A stretch of 64,000 nt of DNA from Winogradskyella endarachnes (GTDB lineage: Bacteria > Bacteroidota > Bacteroidia > Flavobacteriales > Flavobacteriaceae): NCBI RefSeq assembly GCF_009741275.1, contig NZ_WOWS01000007.1:83564-147563 (forward strand), written 5' to 3'. The translations under genes were made by a program, and so were the position numbers. Shown here piece by piece: positions 44,391 to 55,478 of the stretch. The number at the start of each line of letters is the position of its first letter. The first letter of the stretch is position 1. The notes beneath the pieces were generated by a model. That model saw only the letters and a program-made list of their open reading frames with translations. It was not told the origin of the DNA and did not search any database.

Positions 44391-45695
44391 TTACTTTTTC
44401 CTCATATATACACTTACTGGCACTCCATTAAAATCAAACTCATCTCGTAATTTATTTTCTAAAAAACGTTTATATGGTTCTTTAACATATTGTGGTAAAT
44501 TACAGAAAAATGCAAATTGAGGTTGCGGTGTTGGCAACTGCATAATATATTTAATCTTAACAAATTTCCCTTTGTAAGCAGGAGGTGGTTGGCGCTCTAT
44601 AATTGGTAAAAGCGTATCATTAAGCACACTTGTTTTTAAACGTTTTGCTCTATTTTTATATACTTCAACAGCTGTTTCTATTGCTTTAAATATTCTTTGC
44701 TTATTTAATACAGAAATAAACACAATTGGTACATCTGTAAAAGGCGCAATTTGTTCTCTTATGTACTTTTCAAAATCTTTAGCTGTCTTAGTCTCTTTTT
44801 CAATTAAATCCCATTTATTAACTAAAATAACAACGCCTTTTCGGTTGCGTTCTGCTAACCAAAATATATTTTGCACTTGGCCATCGAAACCACGAGTAGC
44901 ATCTAAAACTAATAAACAAACGTCTGAATATTCAATAGCCCTAACACTTCTCATTACTGAATAAAACTCTAAATCTTCTTTTACTTTAGATTTTCTTCTA
45001 ATTCCTGCTGTATCCACAAGATTAAATTCAAATCCAAAACGATTGTACTTAGTATCAATAGAGTCCCTTGTAGTACCAGCTATATCTGTTACAATATAGC
45101 GTTCCTCACCTATTAAAGCATTAATAAAAGATGATTTACCTGCATTAGGCCTTCCTACTACTGCAAACCGTGGCAATTCATCCTCTTCAACCTCTTCTTT
45201 TTCTGGCAAAGCCTCAACAACAGCATCTAATAAATCTCCCGTTCCGCTTCCATTTATACTCGCAATAGGGTAATACTCACCTAACCCAAGTGAATAAAAT
45301 TCTACGGCGTCTTCTAAGCGTTTATTGTTATCAACTTTATTAACAACTAAAAAGACAGGCTTTTTAACTTTGCGTAACAATTGAGCGACATCTTCATCCA
45401 TACCAGTAACACCAGCCTCCACATCTACCATAAAAATTATAGCATCAGCTTCATCAATAGCTAACTCTACTTGCTTATCTATTTCGGCTTCAAAAATATC
45501 ATCACTACCTACTACGTAACCACCTGTATCTATTAAAGAAAATTCTTTTCCGTTCCAATCTGTTTTACCGTAATGCCTATCTCGTGTTACACCACTTACA
45601 GCATCAACAATAGCTTCGCGTCTTTTTATAAGACGATTAAAAAATGTGGATTTCCCAACATTTGGGCGACCTACTACAGCTACTATATTACTCAT
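44391..45695 (-). CDS. der: Ribosome-associated GTPase Der (EngA)
   Basis: 434 residues with two tandem GTPase domains (P-loops GRPNVGKS at 9-16 and GRPNAGKS near 181) and a C-terminal KH-like domain. It acts in 50S subunit assembly. TATCTTTG on the minus strand (45722-45715) is a perfect -7 element close to the start. The rest of the 363-base spacer up to 46058 shows no further gene or clear RNA. Confidence 0.97.
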   Translation of the reverse strand: MSNIVAVVGRPNVGKSTFFNRLIKRREAIVDAVSGVTRDRHYGKTDWNGKEFSLIDTGGYVVGSDDIFEAEIDKQVELAIDEADAIIFMVDVEAGVTGMDEDVAQLLRKVKKPVFLVVNKVDNNKRLEDAVEFYSLGLGEYYPIASINGSGTGDLLDAVVEALPEKEEVEEDELPRFAVVGRPNAGKSSFINALIGEERYIVTDIAGTTRDSIDTKYNRFGFEFNLVDTAGIRRKSKVKEDLEFYSVMRSVRAIEYSDVCLLVLDATRGFDGQVQNIFWLAERNRKGVVILVNKWDLIEKETKTAKDFEKYIREQIAPFTDVPIVFISVLNKQRIFKAIETAVEVYKNRAKRLKTSVLNDTLLPIIERQPPPAYKGKFVKIKYIMQLPTPQPQFAFFCNLPQYVKEPYKRFLENKLRDEFDFNGVPVSVYMRKK

Positions 45696-46058
45696 CTATT
45701 CTTATTTAAGGTTACAAAGATAATATATAACCATTAGTATTGGCTAACTATTAATTGTCTTTTAACTAGACAGAACAAAATATCGATTTCAGTTAAAAAA
45801 ACGTAGTTAAAAAACAACAGAAAAATTGTTAATATCCTGTTGATAACAACTCTTAAATTATAAAATAGGACCTATTTTTTTAGTAATTTTATCTATTGTA
45901 TTAAAGAAGGTTTTATTTACAATCATAGTAAGGCGACAACTCCTACAATTGCTCAAGAATCAGCCCCTTTTCTTGTAACTTATCTTGATAAAAATAAAAC
46001 ATTATTGTATTTGTTTTCCTGCTACAAATACTATTAAATAATTAAATGACAATTAAGA

Positions 46059-48182
46059 ATGGGGAAATGTTTTATGCTTATCATAGTTTTGGTTTTTAGC
46101 TTAAACCTTGCAATTGCACAACAAGATAACATAGTTCATTCTATTAAAAAAGGAGAAAGTGTTTACCAAATTTCACGCCAATATGGAGTATCTATGAACT
46201 CTATTTTTGAACTTAATCCTGGATCTAGAGACGTCATTTATGCAGGGAGAACATTATTGATTCCAAATTCTTCAGATAATAATAATAATAATAATAACAC
46301 CTCTTCTGAAACTGAAAATAATGCTAACGGAATTTCTAATTATGAGGTACAGCGTGGGGAAACAAAATCTGGTCTCTCAAGACGATTTGGTGTAAGTATT
46401 GCAATGCTAGAACAGCAAAATCCGCATATAGTAAATATGTTACAAGCCGGACATATTATTAATATAGATAAAACCATAGCGGAAGAAACTCCTGTTGCTA
46501 AAGAAGGTGAACATATTGTGGTTAAAGGTGAAACACTTTGGGGAATTGCTAGAGAAAATGGGATTAGTGTTGCACAATTAGAGGCTGCAAATTCTGGTCA
46601 ACTCTCTGAGTTTTTGCAAATCGGACAAACATTAATTATTCCAGACAAGAATTCTGTAACAACTAATTCTGATGAATATTTGGTACAACGTGGTGATACA
46701 AAATTTGAACTTTCTAGACGCTTTAATATGAGCATAGCAGAGCTTGAAGCTAAAAACCCTCATATTGTAGAAATGTTAATGGCAGGTCATCGCATAGATA
46801 TCAGTAACTCAACCGATATTTCTACAACAGAAGACACAAATGTAGAAACAGCTTCTACCGAAACAATAAATTCAACCTCTCAAGAAGGAGACTATGTAGA
46901 CTACACTATTCAAGCTCAAGAAACACTTTACGGCTTATCTCGAAAAGCAGGAATGTCAATGGAAGATTTAATGGAATTAAATCCTAGCCTAAGAGTAGCA
47001 GTTAATAAAGGTGATACTATTAAAATGCCCAGAAATCCAGGTGAATTTACTCCATCTGAGACAGCACCATTGGATAACTCTTCTAACGAAATAGAAATTA
47101 ATACAAATAATAGAAACGCATCTTTATACGCTAATTTAAATACAGTTTCGGCAACAGGCTTGTATTTTTACACGCCGTTTTCTAGTCAAGAATTAAGTTC
47201 TCCAGAACAAAGACAAAAAATGGTTGATGCAGACCCCAACCAACAATTTTACATTGACTTTTTTCAAGGTGCTCAAATTGCTATTGATTCTGCTAAAGCA
47301 TTAAATTTAGATTTCGATGTTGCATTAATTAAAAAAAATATTGCTAAATCTAAATTAGAGATAAATAGTGTTCACAAAAAAAATGCATTACTCGTACCAT
47401 TTTTAGATAACGCATCAAATTTTCCTGAAATAGAATCTAGCCAAAACATTTCTATAATTGATATTGAATCTAATCTTAAATCTACAGACAGCGTTAAAGT
47501 ATATGCTTCTCTACCTTCAAAAGAGCAAGAAAAAATAAAAACATTAAATTATTTAGCACTACAGAATGCACGAGTTATTGTTGTCAGTAACTTAGAACAA
47601 TCAATAAATAAAGAATTAATTCAAAATATAATTCCTAATGCTAAATATTTAAAAGTTGATAACTCTGGCAACTTTAGTCCAAATACTTTAGACAATACTT
47701 TGAGCACTAATAAACCTAATTATGTAATTTTAGATAGTGATAAAACAAGTATCTTTTTAAATTCTACCACAACCTTAATGAGTAAGTTATCTAATTATAA
47801 TATACAATTAGTGTTACTAGAATCATCATTATTACCGAAGCAAAACGAAGTTTCAGACATGAGATTTAGAGTATTAAAATTAATTTTTCCTTCAGTTTTA
47901 GACCCTCAAAATAAAAAAGATATTAATGATTTTGAAAGAAGTTATAACGACGTCTTTGGTGCATCTCCCTCAAAACATGCCTTGTTAGGTTTTGATATCA
48001 CTTTAGATATTTTATTGAGACTTTCTCAAGATACTTCTTTTGAAAACTCTGTAAACAATATAGTTTCAGAGCATCCACATTTAAGATTTGAATATAAAAA
48101 ATCTAATGAAACCAATTATTTAAACACGGGTATTCATCTATTACAATATAATTCTAACGAAGGATTAATAGAAATTGATTAA
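46059..48182 (+). CDS. Exported protein with five LysM domains and a PBP1-like C-terminal region
   Basis: 707 residues. Signal peptide to about residue 22. Five LysM modules at roughly 24-70, 95-140, 150-195, 205-250 and 280-325, each with a G-E/D-T-x-x-x-L/I core. Modules 2 and 4 are close copies of each other, as are 1, 3 and 5. The C-terminal half (about 350-700) resembles the type I periplasmic-binding fold used by LysM proteins of flavobacteria. Likely bound to peptidoglycan; ligand unknown. Confidence 0.88.
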   Translation: MGKCFMLIIVLVFSLNLAIAQQDNIVHSIKKGESVYQISRQYGVSMNSIFELNPGSRDVIYAGRTLLIPNSSDNNNNNNNTSSETENNANGISNYEVQRGETKSGLSRRFGVSIAMLEQQNPHIVNMLQAGHIINIDKTIAEETPVAKEGEHIVVKGETLWGIARENGISVAQLEAANSGQLSEFLQIGQTLIIPDKNSVTTNSDEYLVQRGDTKFELSRRFNMSIAELEAKNPHIVEMLMAGHRIDISNSTDISTTEDTNVETASTETINSTSQEGDYVDYTIQAQETLYGLSRKAGMSMEDLMELNPSLRVAVNKGDTIKMPRNPGEFTPSETAPLDNSSNEIEINTNNRNASLYANLNTVSATGLYFYTPFSSQELSSPEQRQKMVDADPNQQFYIDFFQGAQIAIDSAKALNLDFDVALIKKNIAKSKLEINSVHKKNALLVPFLDNASNFPEIESSQNISIIDIESNLKSTDSVKVYASLPSKEQEKIKTLNYLALQNARVIVVSNLEQSINKELIQNIIPNAKYLKVDNSGNFSPNTLDNTLSTNKPNYVILDSDKTSIFLNSTTTLMSKLSNYNIQLVLLESSLLPKQNEVSDMRFRVLKLIFPSVLDPQNKKDINDFERSYNDVFGASPSKHALLGFDITLDILLRLSQDTSFENSVNNIVSEHPHLRFEYKKSNETNYLNTGIHLLQYNSNEGLIEID

Positions 48183-48233
48183 TTTAGAATACTTTAAAAA
48201 TTAACAACTGCCATAAAACAGATAAATTTTTAT

Positions 48234-48265
48234 TTTGCTAAGTAGGCGCTATTTACATATATTTG
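48234..48265 (+). promoter_or_regulatory. Promoter of the giant repeat protein operon
   Basis: TTTG (48234-48237), 20 bases, TATATTTG (48258-48265): a complete Bacteroidota promoter with the same spacing as the trp promoter. The leader would be about 105 bases long. Confidence 0.8.
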
Positions 48266-48375
48266 TTGCCCCCTAATCTGACAAATTAGCAAGACAACGA
48301 TTTTATTTTGAACTTGCTGTTCTTAATCCATGGCATCGATTTCAACTAAAAGTAATTATTTTTTAAATTTTTTTA

Positions 48376-51300
48376 ATGAAAGCCAACAAGTACAGTTTTA
48401 AAAGTCATTCTATACTATTAGCGTTTCTTCTTTTAGCCTCATTAAGTGCATTTAACACTGTTAATGCTCAATGTCCTACGGTTACAAATAATGCACAGTC
48501 CTTTTGTAATATTGAATCTCTATTAGTTGGAGATTTAATGGCCACCGATAATGGTGGTGGCGTTGTATGGTACGATACAGCAACATCAACAACACCATTA
48601 TCCAACTCAGAAAACCTTATTAACGGTGAAGACTATTATGCCGACGATAGTACTGGTACTTGTGGTGTAAGATCTCAGGTAACTGTAACAATTTATGTGG
48701 CTCCCACAGGTGATAATTTTCAAGGATTTTGTGTTGATTCACCTTCTTTAGCTACGGTTGCAGATTTAGTTGCAGTTGGTAATGATGTACAATGGTACTT
48801 ATCTGCAACAGGAGGTGTAGCTTTAAACAACACAACACCTCTGATAGATGGAACAATATATTATGCAGATCAAGCAAGTACTGATGGAAGTTGTAGAACA
48901 TCTAGACTTGCGGTATTAGTAAATGTAGGTTTAAATCCTACGCCAACAGGAGATATGATCCAAGAGTTCTGTATCTCAACTGGCAATACACCTACAGTTG
49001 GTGATTTAGTGGCAAGTGGTGATAATAATTGGTATATATCTTTATTTTCTGCTTTTCCATTAGATAGTAGCACTCCATTAATTAACGGTCAAACATATTA
49101 TGCGACAACTGTAGACCCTCCTTGTGAAAGTATTGGTCGCTTGCCTGTTTTGGCAGTTTTAGTTACTGGACCTGATCCAGGTGAAGACGGCACATTGGAG
49201 ATATGTGAAAATGACACAGGATCTACTTTTAATCTCTTTGACAGCCTTGGAGGTACGCCAGAATCTGGAGGAACCTGGTCTCCAACCTTAAATAGTGGAA
49301 CTGGAGTTTTTGACCCAACTACGGATTCTCCTGGTGATTACGTCTACACAGTTACATCTGGAAATAGTTGTCCAGATGAATCTGCAACTATTACCGTAAA
49401 TATTATACCTGCACCTGATGCAGGAACTAACGGATCAGAAACACTATGCGATAGTGATGCACCAATAGATTTATTTTTAAGCTTAGGTGGTTCTCCTGAA
49501 ACTGGAGGAACTTGGACACCTGCATTAAATAGTGGTACTGGAATTTTTGACCCAGCAATTGACAATGCTGGAATATACTCATATACTGTAACTGGTAACG
49601 CTCCTTGTACTGATGCCATAGCCACTGTTGAAATAACTGTAAACATCTATCAAGATGCAGGTGAAAATGGCACGATAAATTTATGTACTAATGATGGAAC
49701 GGTAGATTTATTTGATAGTCTAGGAGGAACACCAGATTTAGGTGGTACATGGACTCCTGCTCTCTCTAGTGGTACTGGAGTTTTTGACCCAGCAATTGAT
49801 CCAGCAACGACATATACTTATTCCTTTTCAGAAAACGCACCTTGTCCTGCTGATTCTGCTACAGTTACAGTGGTTGTAAACCCATTGCACGATGCAGGCA
49901 CTGATGCCACTCTTTTAATTTGTAGTAATGATCTAGCAACGGTAGATTTATTTAGTAATCTAGGTGGCACACCTGAAACTGGAGGAACTTGGTCGCCTGC
50001 CTTATCAAGTGGTACCGGAATTTTTGACCCAGCAATTGATTCTGCTGGTATCTACACGTATACTATTGCAGGCATTTCTCCTTGTCCTGATGCTTCCGCA
50101 AATGTGAACGTCTCTATAATTCAAGAGCCAAATGCAGGCACTGATACAACATTAAATGTATGCGATAATGATGGTACCATAGATTTATTTGCAAGTCTTG
50201 GTGGTACACCTGACACTGGTGGTACATGGTCTCCTTCACTGAGTAGTGGAACCAATATTTTCGACCCATTATTAAATCCAGAAGGTGTATATACATACAC
50301 TGTTTCAGGTACAGACCCTTGTGCAGATGCATCTGCAACTGTAACCATTACTATATCTCCATTTTTAAATGCAGGTACAAATGGCGCTGTAGTAGTCTGT
50401 ACAGCTGATGGCACTATAGACCTTATTGATAGTCTTGGTGGATCACCTCAATTAGGCGGCACATGGACACCTACATTAAATAGTGGTACCGGAATTTTTG
50501 ATCCATTAATTGATACAGCACAAACTTATACATATACGACTACAGGAACAGGACCTTGTTCTGACGATACAGCCACTGTTGAAGTTACAATTGAAACATC
50601 TCCAGATGCAGGTCAAGATAACACATTACTAATATGTAGTGTATCTAATTCTGTCAATTTATTTGATAGTTTACTCGGTTCTCCTCAAATTGGAGGTACT
50701 TGGTCACCTTCACTGGCAAGTGGAACAGGAGTTTTTGACCCTTCTATCGACCCTGAAGGCGTATATACCTACACCATATCCTCCATAAATTGTGGGAGCA
50801 GTATTGCAGAAATAACCGTTTCTATAGAAAATGCCAATAATGCAGGTACCAATTCTGCCATTGATATTTGTGCCTCAGATTCTCCGATAGATTTATTTAA
50901 CAGTTTAGGCGGTTCGCCTCAAATTGGAGGTACTTGGACACCTACGCTTAACAGTGGTACAGGAGTTTTTGACCCTTCAATTGATTCTGCTGCTGTTTAC
51001 ACGTATACCGTTTCTAATAGTAGCAGCTGCCCTTCAGAAAGTTCAACTGTAGCAGTAAATATATTAGAAGAACCAAATGCTGGTAATAATGGTGTATTAG
51101 ATTTGTGTACATCAGATGGTTCGGTTGACTTATTCAATTATCTTACAAATTCTCCTCAAAGCGGCGGAACGTGGTCTCCTGCTCTGGCTAGTGGAACAGG
51201 AATTTTTGACCCAAATATTGATCCTGAGGGTGAGTATACATATACACTTAGTAACCTATGTGGAACCAATTCGGCTAAAGTAACTGTGACATTTTCATTA

Positions 51301-54300
51301 CCAAATGATGCAGGTTTAAATGGTACGGCATCATTATGTATTACAGATGCTTCAATAGATTTATTTAATAGCTTAAATGGAACTCCCCAATCTGGAGGAA
51401 CATGGTCACCTGCACTTAATAGTGGAACAGGAATATTTGACCCATCTATTGATAATGCAGGAACATATACATACACAGTTTCTAATTCAACATCTAGCTG
51501 TCCTAGTGCTACTGCAGAGGTAGTTGTATCAATTGACCCATTAGCAAACGCAGGAAATAATGGTACGCTTAACTTATGTAATAGTACGGCTATTCAAGAT
51601 TTATTTAATAGTCTTAACGGAACTCCACAGCTTGGAGGTACGTGGTCACCAACACTTTCAAGTGGAACTGGACTATTTGACCCAACTATTGACCCAGAAG
51701 GAATATATACTTATACAATTTCAAACTTATGTGGAACTAGTTCTGCTGAAGTAGAAGTGTCATTTACAGCACTTAATGATGCTGGTACAGATGGTAATAT
51801 AGAACTTTGTATTAGTGATGCACCAGTGGATTTATTTAACAGTTTAGGAGGAACACCTCAAGCTGGAGGTACATGGTCACCTGCCCTATTAAGTGGCACT
51901 GGTATTTTTGATCCAGCCAATGATTCTTCTGGTATCTACATTTACACAATTTCTAGCCCTACAACTGATTGTCCAGACGCTACAGCACAAGTTGAAGTTA
52001 CTTTTATAGAAACCCCTGATACAGGTGGTGATGGAAATTTAGACTTATGCGTTTCTACTGGTGTTGTTAATTTATTTGATTATTTAACAGGTACACCAGA
52101 AACAGGCGGAATATGGTCACCAGCATTATCAAGTGGTACAGGAGTTATAGATCCAACAGTAGATTCGGAAGGTGAATACACATATACATTAAGTAATTCT
52201 TGTGGTTCAAATTCTTCAAAAGTAACCGTTACTTACTCTTACCCTAATGACGCAGGATCAAATGGTTCAATTACATTTTGTATTTCTGATTCTTCTGCAG
52301 ATTTATTTAATAGTATAGGTGGAACACCAGAAACAGGTGGTACATGGTCTCCTGCTTTATCTAGTGGAACTGGAGTTTTTGATCCTTCAGTTGATTCAGC
52401 CGGAACTTATACTTATACAGTTTCCAATAGTAATACTACATGTCCGGATGCGACTTCTGAAATAATTGTAACTATAGATCCTGAAGCCGATGCTGGAGAT
52501 TACGGAACATTAATTTTTTGTGATAGTAACTCTACTGAAGATTTATTTAATAGCTTACAAGGAACACCACAAACAGGAGGAACATGGACGCCAACATTAT
52601 CGAGTGGTACCGGAGTTTTTAATCCAAATATTGACTCTGAAGGAACGTACACCTATATGGTTACTACAGCTTGTGGTAGTGACTCTGCAACTGTTACCGT
52701 AACGCTATCCGATTTAATTGATGCAGGTACAGATGGTGCTATAGAATTTTGTACATCAGATTCTCCAAGCGATTTATTTAATAGTTTAGGTGGAACACCA
52801 CAAACTGGTGGTATTTGGTCTCCAACTTTATCAAGTGGAACTGGTATATTTGACCCTTCAATTGATGCTGCAGGAACTTATACTTATACAATTTCTAGTA
52901 CATCTACAAATTGTCCTGATGTTTCTGCTGACGTTGTTGTTATATTAACGCAAGCTCCAAATGCAGGTACAGATGGCTCTTTAGATTTATGTACATCGAC
53001 TGGTTCCGTAGACTTGTTTAATAGTTTATTAGGCACTCCCGATTCAGGTGGTGTTTGGTCGCCTGCTTTAAATAGTGGTTCTGGAATTATTGATCCTTCA
53101 GTAGATTCGGAAGGTATATACACCTATACAGTAACCAATACTTGTGGTACAGACTCTGCAAATGTAGAAGTTACTTTCTCAGAAGCAAATGATGCAGGAA
53201 CAAATGGTACTATAGAATTATGCTTTAATGATGCTGCAATTGATTTATTCAATAGTTTAGGAGGCACACCAGATTTAGGTGGAACATGGTCGCCTGCTCT
53301 TGCAAGTGGTACTGGAATTTTTGATCCCGCAATTGACTTAGAAGGAATCTATACTTATTCTGTTACAAACAATGATTCTACATGTCCTACAGCAACAGCT
53401 GAAGTTACTGTAACTGTTATACCTATACCTAACGCCGGAACAGACAGTATTTTAAATATTTGTATTGACAATACAGATCCTGTGGATTTATTTGACAGTT
53501 TAAATGGTTCACCAGATTTAGGTGGTACGTGGTCACCTGCTCTATCTAGTGGCACTGGTATTTTTGACCCATTAACTGATTCTCCAGGAGATTATACATA
53601 TTCTATTGAAAACGTTGAATGTAATATAACTAGTTTAGCGACTTTAACCGTTAACATTGTAGATATACCTGATGTTACAGGTTTTACAATGGAAGTTAAT
53701 GATGATAATATTGCTTGTGCAGGTTTAGAAGATATATTAATTAATATCTCAGGTGCAACACAATTAGATGACGGAATTTATGTAATTGTTTTTCAATTAA
53801 GCATTTCAAATTCTTCAACAAATACCGTAGAAATTACGGTAACTGGAGGAATGTCTAATTTTACAATTCCACAAAATCTATTACAAAATCCTGGAGAAAC
53901 TGAAGTAACCATAACCGATTTATTTTTACAGAATCAGACCTGTAATGCCGATACAAGTTCTATTGAACCGATTAAAATTTTTGTTGAAGAAGTGGAAACT
54001 CCAACACTTATTGATGGTGGCTTAGAGTTTTGTATTGAAGATAACGCAACCATTGCAGACTTATCCAACAACGTGGTTGAATCTGAAACCGTAACTTGGT
54101 ACAACCAAGAAACTGGTGGCATAGCATATTCTGATACTGAAGAGTTACAAGAAGGTGTAATTTATTATGGAAGTATTCTTTCAAATAATGGTTGTGAAAG
54201 TAGCATAAGATTGGAAGTAACTATTAATTTTATTGAATGTGTTGGCCAATTATTAATACCTGATGGATTCTCCCCTAACAATGATAATATTAATGATGTA

Positions 54301-54522
54301 TTTGATATCTTATATTTAAATGATTTATTTCCAAACTTCAAATTAACTATATTTAATAGATATGGAAATAAATTATATGAAGGTGATATAAATTCACCAA
54401 AATGGGATGGTACAAGTAAAAACAGTAATACACCGTTACCTGTTGGTGTTTATTTCTACATTTTAGAATTTAATGATAATGCAACAGAACCATTACAAGG
54501 CAGAGTCTATTTAAGTAGATAA
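48376..54522 (+). CDS. Giant secreted repeat protein with 19 Ig-like-type repeats, T9SS type B
   Basis: 2048 residues. Signal peptide (1-31), three Ig-like modules (about 32-270), 19 repeats of 76-80 residues (about 272-1775), two further modules, and the C-terminal type B sorting domain (GFSPNNDNINDVFD...TIFNRYGNKLYEG). Each repeat has DLFNSLGGTPxxGGTWSP and SGTGxFDPxxD. From repeat 7 to 18 the units alternate between a 77-residue type with a LCGT-like Cys site and an 80-residue type with a CPxAxA site. Probably a surface adhesin or filament. It is transcribed with porP/sprF and an OmpA-like gene. Confidence 0.93.
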   Translation: MKANKYSFKSHSILLAFLLLASLSAFNTVNAQCPTVTNNAQSFCNIESLLVGDLMATDNGGGVVWYDTATSTTPLSNSENLINGEDYYADDSTGTCGVRSQVTVTIYVAPTGDNFQGFCVDSPSLATVADLVAVGNDVQWYLSATGGVALNNTTPLIDGTIYYADQASTDGSCRTSRLAVLVNVGLNPTPTGDMIQEFCISTGNTPTVGDLVASGDNNWYISLFSAFPLDSSTPLINGQTYYATTVDPPCESIGRLPVLAVLVTGPDPGEDGTLEICENDTGSTFNLFDSLGGTPESGGTWSPTLNSGTGVFDPTTDSPGDYVYTVTSGNSCPDESATITVNIIPAPDAGTNGSETLCDSDAPIDLFLSLGGSPETGGTWTPALNSGTGIFDPAIDNAGIYSYTVTGNAPCTDAIATVEITVNIYQDAGENGTINLCTNDGTVDLFDSLGGTPDLGGTWTPALSSGTGVFDPAIDPATTYTYSFSENAPCPADSATVTVVVNPLHDAGTDATLLICSNDLATVDLFSNLGGTPETGGTWSPALSSGTGIFDPAIDSAGIYTYTIAGISPCPDASANVNVSIIQEPNAGTDTTLNVCDNDGTIDLFASLGGTPDTGGTWSPSLSSGTNIFDPLLNPEGVYTYTVSGTDPCADASATVTITISPFLNAGTNGAVVVCTADGTIDLIDSLGGSPQLGGTWTPTLNSGTGIFDPLIDTAQTYTYTTTGTGPCSDDTATVEVTIETSPDAGQDNTLLICSVSNSVNLFDSLLGSPQIGGTWSPSLASGTGVFDPSIDPEGVYTYTISSINCGSSIAEITVSIENANNAGTNSAIDICASDSPIDLFNSLGGSPQIGGTWTPTLNSGTGVFDPSIDSAAVYTYTVSNSSSCPSESSTVAVNILEEPNAGNNGVLDLCTSDGSVDLFNYLTNSPQSGGTWSPALASGTGIFDPNIDPEGEYTYTLSNLCGTNSAKVTVTFSLPNDAGLNGTASLCITDASIDLFNSLNGTPQSGGTWSPALNSGTGIFDPSIDNAGTYTYTVSNSTSSCPSATAEVVVSIDPLANAGNNGTLNLCNSTAIQDLFNSLNGTPQLGGTWSPTLSSGTGLFDPTIDPEGIYTYTISNLCGTSSAEVEVSFTALNDAGTDGNIELCISDAPVDLFNSLGGTPQAGGTWSPALLSGTGIFDPANDSSGIYIYTISSPTTDCPDATAQVEVTFIETPDTGGDGNLDLCVSTGVVNLFDYLTGTPETGGIWSPALSSGTGVIDPTVDSEGEYTYTLSNSCGSNSSKVTVTYSYPNDAGSNGSITFCISDSSADLFNSIGGTPETGGTWSPALSSGTGVFDPSVDSAGTYTYTVSNSNTTCPDATSEIIVTIDPEADAGDYGTLIFCDSNSTEDLFNSLQGTPQTGGTWTPTLSSGTGVFNPNIDSEGTYTYMVTTACGSDSATVTVTLSDLIDAGTDGAIEFCTSDSPSDLFNSLGGTPQTGGIWSPTLSSGTGIFDPSIDAAGTYTYTISSTSTNCPDVSADVVVILTQAPNAGTDGSLDLCTSTGSVDLFNSLLGTPDSGGVWSPALNSGSGIIDPSVDSEGIYTYTVTNTCGTDSANVEVTFSEANDAGTNGTIELCFNDAAIDLFNSLGGTPDLGGTWSPALASGTGIFDPAIDLEGIYTYSVTNNDSTCPTATAEVTVTVIPIPNAGTDSILNICIDNTDPVDLFDSLNGSPDLGGTWSPALSSGTGIFDPLTDSPGDYTYSIENVECNITSLATLTVNIVDIPDVTGFTMEVNDDNIACAGLEDILINISGATQLDDGIYVIVFQLSISNSSTNTVEITVTGGMSNFTIPQNLLQNPGETEVTITDLFLQNQTCNADTSSIEPIKIFVEEVETPTLIDGGLEFCIEDNATIADLSNNVVESETVTWYNQETGGIAYSDTEELQEGVIYYGSILSNNGCESSIRLEVTINFIECVGQLLIPDGFSPNNDNINDVFDILYLNDLFPNFKLTIFNRYGNKLYEGDINSPKWDGTSKNSNTPLPVGVYFYILEFNDNATEPLQGRVYLSR

Positions 54523-54529
54523 CAATACA

Positions 54530-55468
54530 ATGATTAATAAAATAACAACATATAGCATCACAATATTAACCTTATTAATTGGGTTATATTCACATGCACA
54601 GCAAGACCCACAATACACTCAATATATGTACAATATGAGTGTTATAAATCCCGCTTATGCTACGGATGAAAACTCTTCAATTAATGGAGGTTTGCTGTAT
54701 AGATCTCAGTGGGCAAGATCAGTTGGTGGTCCTACCACTGCAACAGGCTTTTTCCATACTAAATTAACGGACCGTTTAGAAGGAGGATTATCCATTGTAC
54801 ATGATGATATTGGAGACGTTGTAAAACAAACAAGTGCATTTGCTGATTTAGCTTATGTTATTCCCATGGGAGAAGCACTTAAATTATCTTTTGGTGTAAA
54901 AGCTGGAGCTAGTTTCTATAATGCTAACTTTGATGGTTTTGTTTATTCTGACCCTGATGAAGATCCTGCATTTGCAGAAAATATTAACAAAACGTTTCCA
55001 AATATTGGAGCTGGTTTATTTCTATTTTCTGAAAACTATTACGTAGGATTATCAGTCCCTAATTTGTTAGAAACCAAACACCTTGAAGAAAGTAGTGGAA
55101 TTGTTTCACAAGGATCTGAAAACATGCATTTTTTTCTAACTGGTGGTTATGTACTAGATTTAAATGACACATTTAAATTTAAACCGGCTTTTATGACTAA
55201 ATATGTAAATGGAGCACCTTTATCAATAGACTTATCCGCTAACTTTCGATATCTTAATTTATTAGAATTTGGTATCGGTTATAGGTTTGATGACGCTTAT
55301 ACTGGTATGATTAATTTTACATTAACAGATTCCCTTCGTGTTGGTTATGCTTATGATCATACAATTTCTAATTTGGGTGACTTTAACTCGGGTTCGCATG
55401 AAATAATGTTATTAATTAATATCAGTAATTTAAGAAAAGGCTACGATAAATCTCCAAGATTTTTCTAA
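54530..55468 (+). CDS. PorP/SprF family outer-membrane protein
   Basis: 312 residues. Signal peptide ending at HAQQ, then QDPQYTQYMYNMSVINPAYA, the PorP/SprF start, and a beta-barrel-like alternation to the end. Such proteins pair with type B T9SS cargo and anchor or assist it at the outer membrane. Starts eight bases after the giant repeat protein gene. Confidence 0.95.
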   Translation: MINKITTYSITILTLLIGLYSHAQQDPQYTQYMYNMSVINPAYATDENSSINGGLLYRSQWARSVGGPTTATGFFHTKLTDRLEGGLSIVHDDIGDVVKQTSAFADLAYVIPMGEALKLSFGVKAGASFYNANFDGFVYSDPDEDPAFAENINKTFPNIGAGLFLFSENYYVGLSVPNLLETKHLEESSGIVSQGSENMHFFLTGGYVLDLNDTFKFKPAFMTKYVNGAPLSIDLSANFRYLNLLEFGIGYRFDDAYTGMINFTLTDSLRVGYAYDHTISNLGDFNSGSHEIMLLINISNLRKGYDKSPRFF

Positions 55469-55478
55469 TTGAAAACAA

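Noticed and set aside
49344..53555. Several antisense ORFs over the giant repeat gene
   Set aside because: They repeat with the period of the plus-strand array and simply mirror its codon pattern.
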